DNA of 64,000 bases. It comes from Homarus americanus. Taxonomy: Eukaryota; Arthropoda; Malacostraca; Decapoda; Nephropidae. Positions 24,205 to 36,003 of the stretch are shown here, in pieces. The DNA lies in contig NW_024744529.1 of assembly GCF_018991925.1 (NCBI RefSeq), positions 287,501-351,500 of the forward strand, read 5' to 3'. Every line of letters starts with the position of its first letter. Within the stretch, counting starts at the first letter, position 1. The notes under the pieces are model-generated. The model did no database searches. It saw only the letters and a program-made list of their open reading frames with translations, and was not told the origin of the DNA. Made by a program: the position numbers and the translations under genes.

Positions 24205-24668
24205 TTCCAGTTTATCATAAAGCGAGGTCCTCTTTTTTCCGTAAAGCGAGGTCCTCTTGTTTACAGTAAAGCGAGGTACTCTTGTTTACCATAAAGCGAG
24301 GTCCTCTTGTTTACCGTAAAGCGAGGTCCTCTTGTTTACAGTAAAGCGAGGTCCTCTTTTTTACCGTAAAGCGAGGTCCTCTTTTTTACAGTAAAGCGAG
24401 GTCCTCTTGTTTACCATAAAGCGAGGTCCTCTTGTTTACCGTAAAGCGAGGTCCTCTTGTTTACCGTAAAGTGAGGTCCTCTTTTTTACCGTAAAGTGAG
24501 GTCCTCTTGTTTACCGTAAAGCGAGGTCCTCTTGTTTACCGTAAAGTGAGGTCCTCTTGTTTACCGTAAAGCGAGGTCCTCTTGTTTACCGTAAAGCGAG
24601 GTCCTCTTGTTTACCGTAAAGCGAGGTCCTCTTGTTTACCGTAAAGCGAGGTCCTCTTGTTTACCGTC
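24205..24668. repeat. 25-bp double-dyad minisatellite, about 18 copies
   Basis: The unit GTAAAGCGAGGTCCTCTTGT plus TTACC is repeated with few substitutions. Each unit contains the palindrome GAGG-T-CCTC, and each unit junction contains TTTAC-C-GTAAA, so dyads alternate every 12-13 bp along the array. Confidence 0.97.
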
Positions 24669-25354
24669 ACCCACAAACTAGGTGGTCCAATGAATAAATA
24701 ATGAAGGTTTGTTGAATACGATCTTCACCAATTACCTGCCAGTGTTCTCCCTCACTCACAACAAATACATCAGCTGGTCTTGTTCAATTAGGTGTGACAG
24801 ATTGAAATATTTTACAATCAGCACCGAGTCTTTCACTTACCCGCACCACACGAAATCATTTCATAATCCAACGCGACACTATTTCATTTTTCAAATTATG
24901 TAAATATAATCGTTGTGCGATAAATCACAATAATAGAACTTTATTTTATTCCCTAATCAATTAAAGTAGTCAATAATACTTCACTGTTGTTCGTTAAATT
25001 CTTTCATAATTCAACCTCTAAGAAAGATTTTTTTCATAAAGCTACATGACGTAATTTAACTTATTAAATGGTAGAAATATAATTCTAGAGGAATAAAAAA
25101 TTAAATACGATGATGAAGTTCAATTGTGTGTATCAATAATAATTCAACGAACAAACTGAAAGATCAAGCTCAGGGACTGGCGATACCGCTGACTAGAGAA
25201 CACAAGTTTCTACTGTGATAATTCACAAGACACTAGGTGAAATTATAGCCTTACAGCAAATTATAGGTGTCATAGTGTTCTTACATACTATATAACCTGT
25301 TGCTTACCTCGACAGTATAATGTATCAATTGTAAGAACTTAAAGAGCCGTCATT
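24669..25354. other. unassigned AT-rich spacer
   Basis: No repeats or coding motif; a short plus frame at 24709-24903 is unrecognised. Confidence 0.4.
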
Positions 25355-25425
25355 GTTAGGTTAGGTTAGGTTAGGTTAGATTAGGTTAGGTTAGGTTAGG
25401 TTAGGTTAGGTTAGGTTAGGTTAGA
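25355..25425 (+). repeat. interstitial telomeric repeat (TTAGG)n
   Basis: About 14 TTAGG units with a single TTAGA variant. Confidence 0.96.
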
Positions 25426-25834
25426 TTTGTTAACGAAACCTAATGAGAATCAACTTATCGATGCTATGTATAAAAATAAGTTGTATTCTGTAAACTATTG
25501 GTGGATTTAATAGTTTACTCTCATATCAGGTAAACTGTTTACTGTAAATAGTGAAAATCATACAACAAATACTGTTAATATGTCATTTCCCAATTACTGT
25601 TATCACTCAATGATTCAAATGTTAATAGCCACTAATGTTAACATGTTATCCACTCACATTAACATAACTATCTACTACTCTTGCACCATTAACACTACTG
25701 CCCATTAATATCACCACCTCATTATCCACTTTGTTATAAACTATTTTCGTGATAATAAATTAATAGAATTACAATACAAAAGTTAATCAAATCTCGCCTT
25801 AATAAACATAATAGTAACTAAAGTCACCCAACTC
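25426..25834. other. unassigned AT-rich spacer
   Basis: Nothing recognised. It lies between telomere-like blocks of opposite orientation. Confidence 0.4.
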
Positions 25835-25955
25835 GACCCAACCTAACCTAACCTAACCGAACTTAACCCAGCAACCTAACCTATTCTAACCTAACCTATA
25901 ACTAAATTAAACCAATCTAACGTAACGTAACCTAACCTAACCACACAACCTACAA
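25835..25955 (-). repeat. degenerate (CCTAA)n
   Basis: CCTAA units with CCGAACTTAACC, CTATTCTAACC and CGTAACC variants, orientation opposite to the block at 25355. Confidence 0.85.
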
Positions 25956-26046
25956 TTGTGTTCGTGTCAGTAAATTATTTAAACCGAGCCAAAAGTTGTT
26001 ATGTTATCTCAGGGTCAGTTAAAGGGTGGAGATAATTTTCACTCTT

Positions 26047-26130
26047 TGTTGTTGTTGTTCATGTTGTTGTTGTTGTTGTTGTTTTTTGTTCATGTTTTTA
26101 TTATTGTTTTTGTTGTTGTTGTTGTTGTTC
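26047..26130. repeat. (TTG)n microsatellite
   Basis: Imperfect TTG/GTT triplets with TTCATG interruptions. Confidence 0.93.
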
Positions 26131-26471
26131 GCCATTACAAAAACTCTGACCATTTTAAATCCCATCCTGCGGGAACAAACAGCTATATCAATAAACTTAT
26201 TTTGCCTCATTTAATCTCCATACTACCCAGCTAACCTGTATGACAACCAAACACTGCACCATTATGCTCACGTGGTCCAGTAGGCGGCAGTTGGTTGGAT
26301 TGTTAAGGTCAATATTAATGGTGTCTGCTGATCCTCGCCCCCCACTCAACTATAAAGACAATAATGAAAACTAATATTGATCACCTTACATCTGGCGACC
26401 AGTGTTGATATTTATACATATATATTGATTTTAATATATATTGCAGAATGAGTTTCTATATGCTGTATAAA

Positions 26472-26473
<2 letters not shown>
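26131..26473. other. unassigned spacer
   Basis: Unique sequence; no element or gene signal. Confidence 0.35.

Positions 26474-26519
<46 letters not shown>
26474..26519. repeat. (GT)n microsatellite
   Basis: 46 bp of GT that ends at the 5' truncation point of the following LINE fragment. Confidence 0.98.
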
Positions 26520-26520
<1 letters not shown>

Positions 26521-27215
26521 TTCAGCTGTAGGGAGCTGAAATTATCTATAAGTTGCACGTATATCAAGCAGTGGTCCTCCCCACCCCGTTCTGTGGCAGT
26601 GAGACATGGGTTACATACAGGAGGCACCTCAAGGCACTTGAAAACTTTCACCAACGTAGTCTACGTTCCATCCTCCGAGTTCACTGGGAAGACAAGAGAA
26701 CAAATGCCAATATTCTTGCTGACACCAACTGCAGGAGCATCGAGGCGACCATTATCCATCAACAACTACGCTGGACTGGCCATGTTACTAGCATGGACGA
26801 CAGTAGACTGCCAGAGCGGCTACTTTACAGTCACCTAACGAACAGTAAACGTAACGGTGGCGGGCAACTGAAAAGGTATAATGATAGTCTTAAGACAAAC
26901 CTGAAAAAGTGCCAAATCGACCCCCTCACCTGGAAGACGATCACTCCACACCGTAACGCTTGGAAGAACACCACACGAGAAGTTTTCAATCTTTTCGAGT
27001 TAGCCCGAATGCATACCGCCGCTCCTCCCACACTAGATGTAGCCCTCCACACGTACAACATCTATGGACTGCCCTGCCGGTCCCGTATCGGCCTTTCTAT
27101 TCACCTCAGAGTTCACCAACGAAGGTGACATCCTTAATAACTCATATCATTGTATCATAGCTGGATGATCGTCATACTCAATTCCGAGTGACAGTAAAGT
27201 AGTACTGAGCGTGTT
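26520..27215 (+). pseudogene. LINE family B: RT C-terminal region and 3' UTR
   Basis: An open frame of about 190 codons reads VYQAVVLPTPFCGSETWVTY, then RRHLKALENFHQRSLRSIL, then IHQQLRWTGHVTSMDDSRLP and GGGQLKRYNDSLKTNLKKC. This is the post-catalytic C-terminal region (thumb and beyond) shared by many non-LTR retrotransposons in which LLYGSETW, LRWAGHV and KRYKDxLK blocks are diagnostic. The catalytic palm is absent because the copy is truncated at the GT microsatellite. After the stop near 27126 comes a UTR ending around 27215. The UTR and the last 40 codons are repeated at 53478-53806. The frame is intact over 570 bp, so this is a fairly young insertion, but it lacks the catalytic domain. 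Confidence 0.85.
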
Positions 27216-27249
27216 ATTAAAATTAGTAATAAATGTGAGTTAGGTAAAC

Positions 27250-27261
27250 AACAACAACAGC

Positions 27262-27311
<50 letters not shown>
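27250..27311. repeat. (CAA)n-(TAA)n microsatellite
   Basis: CAACAACAACAG then TAA triplets; possibly the terminal repeat tail of the LINE just upstream. Confidence 0.9.
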
Positions 27312-27312
<1 letters not shown>

Positions 27313-28067
27313 CACAGCAGCAGAATATCCACATATAAACAGTGAGTCGAGGCCAATCAGTTACCCCTCGCTACTAAAGAGTTCAATTGCACGTAGTCGA
27401 TGCGTCTTTGTTTCCCCTCTCCTCATCAGTACTCTAACATGATCTACAGTTAGTAAACGCTGCAGATTAATGGATACTCATATAGCTATTAAAACCAACG
27501 GCAGAGTCAATATAATTTTAAATGGACTGATTGTTGTGGTTGTAATTAGGTTATAACAACAAAGGAAGATTGAATCATCGTCTAGGAACAACTTGACTTA
27601 TACACGCCTCCGACACGTCACCATGACTGGTCTTATAGTAAACTGGTTTCCTTGTCACACACACACACACACACACACGGACACACACACACACACACGG
27701 ACAACTCGTATGCTCTAAGATAATAACGGCTTCTGATTGGTTGATTCTCTCATTACGAAGACACTAAAGAAATATATCAGTCAGCGCATTTATTTCTCAT
27801 TAAAAATCTCTCATGGATTATACACCGCCATGAGGATTATAGGAGTAATTACATCATCTATAATTTCGTGTGTATGAGAATTTATTATGTTATTACAATT
27901 ATTATTAAAAACTATTACATATATTTAATGATATATTATTGAAAGAGAGAGAGATAGAGAGAATAAGAGAGATAGAAGGAATAACCCTGGAATATCTCTC
28001 ATCTCCATCTCTCATTTACTCCAGCGTAATGCATGAATCTCCTGTTTCTTCAATAATATCATATTAC
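27312..28067. other. unassigned spacer with CA and GA runs
   Basis: Contains (CA)n at 27656-27706 interrupted by ACGG, and a (GA)n patch at 27942-27976. Otherwise unique and AT-rich. Confidence 0.5.
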
Positions 28068-28425
28068 CACTCATTATTTCTCTTCTTCATTTACTATTTC
28101 TCTTCTTCCCTCACTATTTCTCTTCTTCATTTACTATTTCTCTTCTTCACTCGCTATTTCTCTTCTTCTCTCGCTATTTCTCTTCTTCACTCGCTATTTC
28201 TCTTCTCCTTTGGCTATTTATCTTCTTCACTCGCTATTTCTTTTTTTCACTCGCTATTTCTCTTCTTCACTTACTATTTCTCTTCTTCACTCGCTATTTC
28301 TCTTCTTCACTCACTATTTCTCTTCTTCACTCGCTATTTCTCTTCTTCACTCGCTATTTCTCTTCTCCACTCTCTACTGCTCTTCCTCTCTCGCTATTCC
28401 TCTTCTCTTTCTTTTCTCGCTATTT
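28068..28425. repeat. 20-bp minisatellite ACTCGCTATTTCTCTTCTTC
   Basis: About 17 copies. Both plus frames (27939-28661, 28210-28596) are Ser/Leu/Phe artefacts of this pyrimidine-rich unit. Confidence 0.95.
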
Positions 28426-28491
28426 CTCTTATCCAGTTCCTTGTTCTCTCCTCCTGGCATCGTTCCATCTTTCCCTCCCACGGTGTTGGTG

Positions 28492-28496
<5 letters not shown>

Positions 28497-28540
<44 letters not shown>
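28497..28540. repeat. (TC)n microsatellite
   Basis: CT dinucleotide run followed by a short CA run. Confidence 0.97.
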
Positions 28541-28550
<10 letters not shown>

Positions 28551-28817
28551 TCTCTTCATTGTCTCTATTCACTCTCATTTCTTTTATTCATTTTAATTGT
28601 TCATTCTATCCCAGTGTATCTGTCCTTATTCATTCCTATCACTTTCCTATCCCATTTCTAACCCGCTAATCATCCCATTTCCAACCTTTTCCCATTTCTC
28701 CATGTTCCATTTCCAACCCCCCTTAAGCAAACGTTTCTTAATTGCTTCTTCTCTTCCCCTATTTCCAACACTTACACAAGAGACACGGGCATGAACCTCG
28801 TATACTCTAGAGTACTG

Positions 28818-28897
28818 TGTATGTGTGTATGTGTATGTGTGTGTGTGTGTGTGTATGTGTGTATGTGTGTGTGTATGTGTATGTGTGTGTGTGTGTA
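28818..28897. repeat. (GT)n with ATGT interruptions
   Basis: GTGTATGTGTGT-type tract of about 80 bp. Confidence 0.95.
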
Positions 28898-28913
28898 CGC
28901 TCACCTGCTATTA

Positions 28914-29195
28914 TACGCCCTCATGCACTCCTTCCCACACCTTTATGCCCTGTTACTCCCTGATACGCCCTCATGCCCCCCTGCCCACACCCTCATGTTG
29001 ATACTCCCTATTACGCCCTCATGCCCCGATACGCCCCCATGCACGCCTTCCCTCACCCTCATGCCCTGAGACGCCCTCATGCCCTCAACCTCATGCCCTC
29101 CTGCCCACACCCTCATGCCCACGCCTTCATACCCTCAACCTCATGCCCTCCTGCCCACACCCTCATGCCCTCCTGCCCACGCCTTCATGCCCTGA
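28914..29195. repeat. degenerate CCCTCATGCCCTCCTGCCCACA minisatellite
   Basis: Irregular 10-22-bp units built from CCTCATGCCC and CTGCCCACAC. A short (CAC)n follows at 29229-29252. Confidence 0.88.
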
Positions 29196-29252
29196 ATACT
29201 AAGAGGCAAAACAGCTGGCAAGCGAGCGACCACCACCACCACCACCACCGTC

Positions 29253-30240
29253 AACACAAACCGGTCTGAGCTACAACTCTAACAGCAGTCTTAATCTTTT
29301 TCTTCTATTAAACTTTTTCAATTTCGGATTTATTTTTTGTGAGTCTTTGCTGAGTTTTATTACGTTGTTGATTACTTTTTGTCATCTTTTTTGCGGAATT
29401 TTGGTCATAGTTTTTATTTTAATTTAATTGTCGATTTTTTTTTGGGTTATTCATTGTTGGATTTTTATGTTTCGGTTTTGTTTATGTAATGTTTATTTAT
29501 CAATGTTTTTCTTCTTCTCTTCAACTCACTTTCTTTGTTTTGATGTTATTTTAATTTTTAGCGATTCGTTTTATCCTTTTTAATTTGTTTTAATGTGATT
29601 TCTACTGTGACTGTTTATCCAATTTCCACTGCCATTTATTTTTAATCCATTCATTTAGCTTCTAATTATATACACACTAAGTCTATATTGAGATATTTGC
29701 TTAACTATTTATCCAATCACACAATCATAAATGCAAACAGTTATTCATTTATCCAAACACAGAATTATTTATGAATAAAGTTGTTCATTTTCATCCAATC
29801 ACATTCATAAATTTATTCATAAACCCAATCACCATAATCATTAATAATAGTCTTATTTATCTATCCAGTCATATATAAAAATGCATTTATATACCCAATC
29901 ATATATGGAAATTAATTTATATACGCATTCATATACAGAATAAAATATATTTATCCATATACCCAATAAATAAAATTACATACCAAATCATATGTATAAC
30001 AGATTGACTCGTTGTATCCAATCAATAGCAATAAATATGTACCTATACTCACATAATCATATAATAGACTTCTTCATATACTCGATTATATATCAATATA
30101 TTCGTATACCCACTTAGTATATTAGTCTGGAGTGAGTCTTTGAGGTCAAGGCCACAGACAGAACCTGACCTCACCTGACCTGACCATCATCCTGAAATAT
30201 GACTTCAAAGGCCTGACTCTCGATCCTACTTTGATCTGTT
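29253..30240. other. T-rich then AT-rich spacer with decayed CCAATCATATA repeat
   Basis: 29290-29640 is T-rich. In 29690-30120 the phrase ATCCAATCA or ATACCCAATCATATA recurs at irregular 30-40-bp spacing, indicating an old, strongly decayed tandem array. No coding signal. Confidence 0.5.
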
Positions 30241-30718
30241 TGTAAGTCTGCCTATCTTTCTGTCTCTCTCTCTCTCTCTTGCTGTTTATTTATCTGTCTA
30301 TATGTCTGTGCCTGTCTTTTTTTCTGTGTCTCCTACTGTCTGCCTGTCTGTGTTTGTCTGTCTGTCTGTCTCTTTGCCTATTTTTGTCAACATGTCTCTA
30401 TGTCTCTTCGCCTTTCTATCTTTTAAAGGGTTATTTATCTTTGTCTCTCTCTCTTTCTATTTATTTCGTTTCTGCTTTTTCTTGCAATCTCTCTCGTAAT
30501 TTCTCTTTTTCTTTGTTTGTCTACTTAGTTTTCTTTCTTTCTCACCTTCCCCCCCCCCCTCCCCTTCTATGTCACTTTACCTTTTTTTTCTCTACCTCTT
30601 TCTTCCTCTCTCACTTTTCTCTTTTTTTCCCTTGTCACTTATTTTCATTTGTTTTTATTTTATTCTCTTTGCCCATGTCTTTATCGTGTTTCTCTCTATG
30701 CATTTCAGCCTCAGCAAC

Positions 30719-30780
<62 letters not shown>

Positions 30781-30783
30781 GAT
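30241..30783. repeat. CT/CTGT-rich tract ending in (GA)n
   Basis: CTGTCTGTCT and CTCTCT stretches at 30250-30620, then (GA)n at 30719-30783. Open frames here are Ser/Leu/Phe and Arg/Glu low-complexity artefacts. Confidence 0.9.
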
Positions 30784-30844
30784 AACTTCCTAGTATCAAC
30801 TGAATACTGTACAAGAAATCTTATTGCATATCTCGAGGCCTTCC

Positions 30845-31080
30845 CTTTGAACACCTCCCTGACGACAACCTGTAGTGGAAGCATCGTCCTTTCCTCTTAG
30901 TCCTCTTCAACACCTTCCCGACGATGAATTACAGAATCAACATCGTCTTCATCCTCTCTCCCTACACCCCCGGCAGGAGTCGTACCAGCGCCTTCCTGAC
31001 GTGCATTGAAAACATCGTCAGCGTTCCTACCCTCCCCCCCTCCTCCGGATGTCACGACAGCGTTCCTGAGCCACAGGGAA
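30845..31080. repeat. old ~70-bp tandem repeat, three to four copies
   Basis: The phrase ACACCT(T)CCCGACGA ... AACATCGTC recurs at about 30849, 30910 and 30985, with a fourth partial copy near 31050. Copies differ by many substitutions. Confidence 0.65.
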
Positions 31081-31663
31081 CGCGGTGATGCGAGGCGTTG
31101 TTAGGTCATATTTATTCTCTTGTGTGAATTTCGATCCTGTTTTTGTCTTAGCGCCGTCAGATAGGTGCAAAGATCTCTAGTATACTTTAAATAATTGTAT
31201 CCTTCCCTGGTGTGTGTTTAAACAATGCTCTCTTAAACTTTACGAAGGAAGATATATAATTGTAAATAAAAAGCTCCTTCACAAACATACTTACAAAAGA
31301 ATGTGATAAATCATTCTCTCGTGTCCTAAGAACGTTGACATAACATTAACCTTCAAAATAATCCACATTTATCCCTCGACTGATCATTACAGAAATAATC
31401 AATAATACTCCAACTAATTCAATTAATATTTTACGACATGTTGTAAAAGTATATAATTTAGTAAAGATAAACAAATAAACAATTCGGTTGTAGACATTGA
31501 TTGTAATTATAGGTTAAATATATTGTATATGTTACGACAAGACTGGATTAACACGAGTGGCTTTATTGAACACTTTGGTGAGGTGAAGTATATCTGTGAG
31601 ACCTTATCGTAGTGGTGACCTCAGGTGGATGACCTCAGTGGCTGATATCTGCTTCTTCACCTC
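31081..31663. other. unassigned AT-rich spacer
   Basis: Nothing recognised. Confidence 0.4.
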
Positions 31664-32148
31664 ACATGTCCTCACACTACACGTCCTCACCTCACACCAC
31701 ACGTCCTCACCTCACACTACACGCCTTCACTTCACACTACACGTCCTCACCTCACACTACACGTCCTCACTTCAATTTACACGTACTCACTTCACACCAC
31801 TCATCCTCACTTCACACCACACGTCCTCACCTCAGACTACACGTCCTCACTTCAATTTACACGTACTCACTTCACACCACACATCCTCACTTCACACCAC
31901 ACATCCTCACTTCACACCACACATCTTCACCTCACACTACACGTCCTCACCTCACACCACACATCCTCACCTCACATTACACATCCTCACCTCACACTAC
32001 ACGTCCTCACCTCACATCACACATCCTCACCTCACTCTACACGCCCTCACTTCACACTACACGTCCTCACTTCACACTACATACCCTCACTTCAATTTAC
32101 ACGTACTCACTTCACACTACACGTCCTCACTGCACACTGCACGTCAAC
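31664..32148. repeat. 20-bp minisatellite CACACTACACGTCCTCACCT
   Basis: About 24 copies with C/T variants and an AATTTACACGTACTC sub-variant at 31772, 31852 and 32092. Two long plus-strand frames are artefacts. Confidence 0.97.
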
Positions 32149-32714
32149 ACCCCTCAACAGCTCTCCACTACTGAGAAGATTTCCCCAAATTCCCATAAAT
32201 GTTGAAACCCAGACACTCACCCCACGAGCCCCTCAGTGACCCAGGTCATGGGTCACTCTCAGCCACTCTCGTCCCTCACTAGACACGTCACCAGGTGGGT
32301 TAGCTCACCTTACAACACCATTTGAAAGAGCGCCACTGCAAGTATATAAAAAAAAAGGCGAGCGAACGTACGTCAGACGCAGCATCCACCACAGATAAGG
32401 TTTAACATGTCCCATCCAAGTCAGTTTTATCTTACAGTGAACAGTTTGACCCCCGTATTCTCAAAGGATAATTAATATAAGTCACTTTTCCTTAACTCAG
32501 AATAACACAACTCACAAAACATACAGTATAGTCTTAGGACAATATTGACACCATTTTGCCCATCCTTATATCGTATTTTATATGAGACAGTTGGAAAATT
32601 TAACGCAGGAACCTTTAAGCATCCACCTGTGTGTTGTCTCCTAAGTGAAATAACTAAAGGCCATTCTCACATCTCCGGGTCGAACAGGAATTTATAGAAC
32701 GTGACTTTCAGAGA
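32149..32714. other. spacer containing one copy of a diverged dispersed repeat
   Basis: 32449-32565 (CCCGTATTCTCAAAGGATAA ... GACACCATTTTGCCC) resembles the repeats at 39948-40033 and 40091-40171. The remainder is unique; a TATAAAA-like string at 32344 is not supported as a promoter. Confidence 0.5.
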
Positions 32715-33350
32715 GTGGGATGCAAGGGAGGGGAGAGGGGGTGAGGAGTGGGAGTGTGTTAAGGTAGAGTGGGGAGGAAGGTGGGAGTGTGTTAGAGTGG
32801 GGAAGAGGGTTGGAGGAGTGTGTGAGGGAGGAAGGTGTGTTAGGGGTGGAGGAGAGAGGAGGGAGGAAGGTGTTAAGGTGGTGGAGAGAGTGAGGGAGGA
32901 AGGTGTGTTAGGGTGGAGGAGAGAGTGAGGGAGGAAGGTGTGTTAGGGGTGGAGGGAGAGAATGAGAGAGGAAGGTGTGTTAGGGTGGAGGAGAGGAGGG
33001 AGAAGGTGTGTTAGGGTGGAGGAGAGAGGAGGGGAGGAAGGTGTGTTAGGGTGGAGGAGAGAGTGAGGGAGGAAGGTGTGTAGGGTGGAGGAGAGAGTGA
33101 GGAGGAAGGTGTGTTAGGGGTGGAGGAGAGAGTGAGGGAGGTGTGTTAGGGTGGAGGAGAGAGTGAGGGTGAAGGTGTGTTAGGGTGGAGGAGAGAGTGA
33201 GGGAGGAAGGTGTTAGGTGGAGGAGAGAGGAGGGAGGAAGGTGTGTTGGGTGGAGGAGAGAGGTGAGGGAGGAAGGTGAGGGGTGGAGGAGAGGAGGAGG
33301 AGGAAGGTGTGTTAGGGTGGAGGAGAGCGAGGGAGGAAGGTGGGGACGTG
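32715..33350. repeat. 35-bp G-rich minisatellite
   Basis: Unit GTGTGTTAGGGTGGAGGAGA plus GAGTGAGGGAGGAAG, about 18 copies with frequent small indels. Strong purine bias on the plus strand. Confidence 0.95.
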
Positions 33351-33434
33351 TACAGTATCCACCTGTCTGCTACCTCGCTCTCTACGGCCACCTGCTTTAA
33401 TTAACCTGGTGGTGGTTCTCAACAAGTTTTATCT

Positions 33435-33750
33435 CTTTTTATCTTTCTCTCACTCTCCTAATCCTTTACGATGTCAGTTCTTCTCTTTCCCTACCCCTCT
33501 CCCTTTCTTCCTTCCCGTCTATCTCCCCGTTCTCCTTCCTTTCCCCCCCTTACTTCTCCCTCTCTCTCTCTCCTCCCTCCAATCTCTCTTCCCTGCCTCT
33601 CCTTCTCTTCTAACTCTCTCCTTCCTTCCCTCCTTCCTCCTCCTCCCTTTCTATCTTCCCCTCACTCTCTCCCCATCCCCCCTCTCTCCTCTCCCTCCTC
33701 CCCTCATAACTCCCCTCTTCCCCCCTCTCCCTCCCTCAATCACCACTACT
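33435..33750. repeat. polypyrimidine CTCCCTTC tract
   Basis: C/T-only simple sequence of about 300 bp. Overlapping plus-strand frames are Pro/Ser/Leu artefacts. Confidence 0.92.
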
Positions 33751-33863
33751 GTGTGCTCGCTCTTGCAGGAGTTATGGTGCTCAAATTTTATGGTGCCATT
33801 AGAAAAATAATCACCGTAAAAGGAAATTGTTTGGTCAAGGAAAACACTGAGTTCCGCGAAGCC

Positions 33864-34214
33864 AATACCATGAAGACAATACCATGAAGGCAATACCATG
33901 AAGACAATACCATGAAGGCAATACCATGAAGACAATACCATGAAGGCAATACCATGAAGACAATACCATGAAGACAATACCATGAAGACAATACCATGAA
34001 GGCAATACCATGAAGACAATACCATGATGACAATACCATGATGACAATACCATGAAGACAATACCATGAAGACAATACCATGAAGACAATACCATGAAGA
34101 CAATACCATGAAGGCAATACCATGAAGACAATACCATGATGACAATACCATGAAGACAATACCATGATGACAATACCATGATGACAATACCATGAAGACA
34201 ATACCATGAAGACA
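33864..34214. repeat. 14-bp minisatellite ATACCATGAAGACA
   Basis: About 25 copies with GAAGGC and GATGAC variants. Period 14 gives periodic HGI(V/A)FMVLSSWYC peptides in all three minus frames, so no frame is favoured and none is coding. Confidence 0.98.
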
Positions 34215-34349
34215 AATTCTTAAATACTTATGGTTGCCACGTCAGACGAATGTTCGCCTTCCCTTTGCCTGTAGTGGCGCTTCTTATGGTTCGGGTCATT
34301 AGGCACTTACACAAGCGATCATGTGCGTCTGGCGTTTATGTATTATGTA

Positions 34350-34550
34350 TTATCTGTCTGTCTGTCTATCTGTCTATCTGTCTGTCTGTCTATCTGTCAT
34401 TATGTCTGTCTATCTGTCTGTTTATCTAAGTCTATCTATCTGCCTGCTTATCTAAGTCTGTCTATCTGTCTGTCTGTTTATCTGTCTATCTGTCTGTCCT
34501 TCTGTCCATTTGCCTGTCTGTCTGACATTCTGTCTGTCTGTCTGTTATAT
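34350..34550. repeat. (CTGT)n/(CTAT)n tetranucleotide tract
   Basis: Mixed CTGT, CTAT and TTTATCTAAGTCTAT units. Confidence 0.95.
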
Positions 34551-34609
34551 AATTCACTTACTGTTAAATATGATTGTCTTTCTAACATGTCTGTCGATGT
34601 TATTGTTTT

Positions 34610-34850
34610 AAGGTGTAGGGGAGGGGTGATGGGGGTGATGGGGGAGGGGTGATGGGGAGGGGGTGATGGGGAGGGGTGATGGGGGAGGGGTGATGGGGGA
34701 GAGGGCGAATGGAGGAGGTATTGAGGGGGAGGATGAGGGATGAGGGGTTGAAGGGAGGAGGTGAGGGGGTGAGAGAGGGGGGGTGAGGGGAGGGGGTGAG
34801 AGAGGGGAGGTGAGGAGGAGGGGGCGAGGGGAGGGGGATGAGGAGGACAT
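34610..34850. repeat. GGGGTGATGGGGGAG G-rich repeat
   Basis: Irregular 14-17-bp units rich in G4 runs; potential G-quadruplex strand on plus. Confidence 0.9.
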
Positions 34851-34967
34851 ATAACTGGTATGTTTCCTATTAGGTAGATAATTTACCAGGAATATATATA
34901 TATAGTATAATATGTTCCTGTGAAGAGTGACCCAGCTATATGCCCTTGAGGATCATTCACTAAGATA

Positions 34968-35246
34968 GAGTATAGTTGTGACGTCGTAGGGTATAGTTGT
35001 GACGTCGTAGGGTATAGTCGTGACGTCAAAGGGTACAGATGTGACGTCGTAGGGTATAGTCGTGACGTCAAAGGGTATAGTTGTGACGTCGTAGGGTATA
35101 GTTGTGACGTCATTGGGTATAGTTGTGACGTAATAGGGTACAGTTGTGACGTCATAGGGTATAGCTGTGACGTCATAGGGTATAGTTGTGACGTCATAGG
35201 GTATAGTCGTGACGTCATTGGGTATAGTTGTGACGTCATAGGGTAA
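34968..35246. repeat. 21-bp minisatellite carrying the CRE motif, 13 copies
   Basis: Unit GGGTATAGTTGTGACGTCAT, period 21 including A. Of thirteen units, eight contain the exact palindrome TGACGTCA, four carry TGACGTCG and one TGACGTAA. Frames stay open because 21 is divisible by three; the frames at 34883-35285 minus are artefacts. Confidence 0.97.
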
Positions 35247-35771
35247 AAACGTTAGCTGTCGAGGTCCAACAAAGAGCCACAACAATTTCCCTCCGAGGTA
35301 AACATTTAGGTGATTATCTAATAAGAGGTTTCCTGGAACTGCTCTTGTGTACGTAAATCACTTAGTTAGACCTACATGTAGAAGCATTTATTTCTCCGGA
35401 TGAGACCAACTTCATGTGTTTTGATACTCCAACTGCCCAGGGTTCACTAACTCTGTACACAAGACAACAACTTTTAAAAATTAATAATAAATTCAATTAT
35501 AGATTCCTACACTAAAAACTATACTATGAAGTTTATATTCGTTTTATATCACGTGAGGACAAGAACCAGACCAGACATAAGGTAATAAGAGCTGAGATTT
35601 ACAAGATTCCTATTGTGTTTTGAGGAGAGACGAAGGACAGTTCAACCTGATGAACATAATGGAAAAAAAAGGAAAAAAAAAGATTGTTTGGATGGTTTGC
35701 ATTCCATACGCGGGTCTTGACGTTGGCTCGCTGCTGATGGGAAACATTCCAATCTAAAAATATTTGAGAAA
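35247..35771. other. unassigned spacer
   Basis: Unique AT-rich sequence; nothing recognised. Confidence 0.4.
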
Positions 35772-36003
35772 CTATCAAATTTGCTCCGTGTCTCAGAGTA
35801 TAGAGTATGGTAAATTTGCTCCGTGTCTCAGAGTATAGAGTATGGTAAATTTGCTTCGTGTTTCAGAGTATAGAGTATGGTAAATTTGCTCCGTGTCTCA
35901 GAGTATAGAGTATGGTAAATTTGCTCCGTGTCTCAGAGTATAGAGTATGGTAAATTTGCTCCGTGTCTCAGAGTATAGAGTATGGTAAATTTGCTCCATA
36001 TCT
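35772..36003. repeat. 35-bp minisatellite, six to seven copies
   Basis: Unit GTAAATTTGCTCCGTGTCTC plus AGAGTATAGAGTATG. The internal units are almost identical, implying recent amplification. Confidence 0.98.

Noticed and set aside
31596..32205. Two overlapping plus-strand frames with SSPHTTRPH-like periodicity
   Set aside because: 20-bp minisatellite; two frames equally open, no conserved domain.
32340..32352. TATAAAA-like string as a promoter
   Set aside because: Isolated AT-rich match with no initiator, downstream element or open frame in a region where such strings are common.
33651..34215. Three overlapping minus-strand frames rich in MVLSSWYCLHGI
   Set aside because: 14-bp repeat cycles through all frames, so identical peptides appear in each; not coding.
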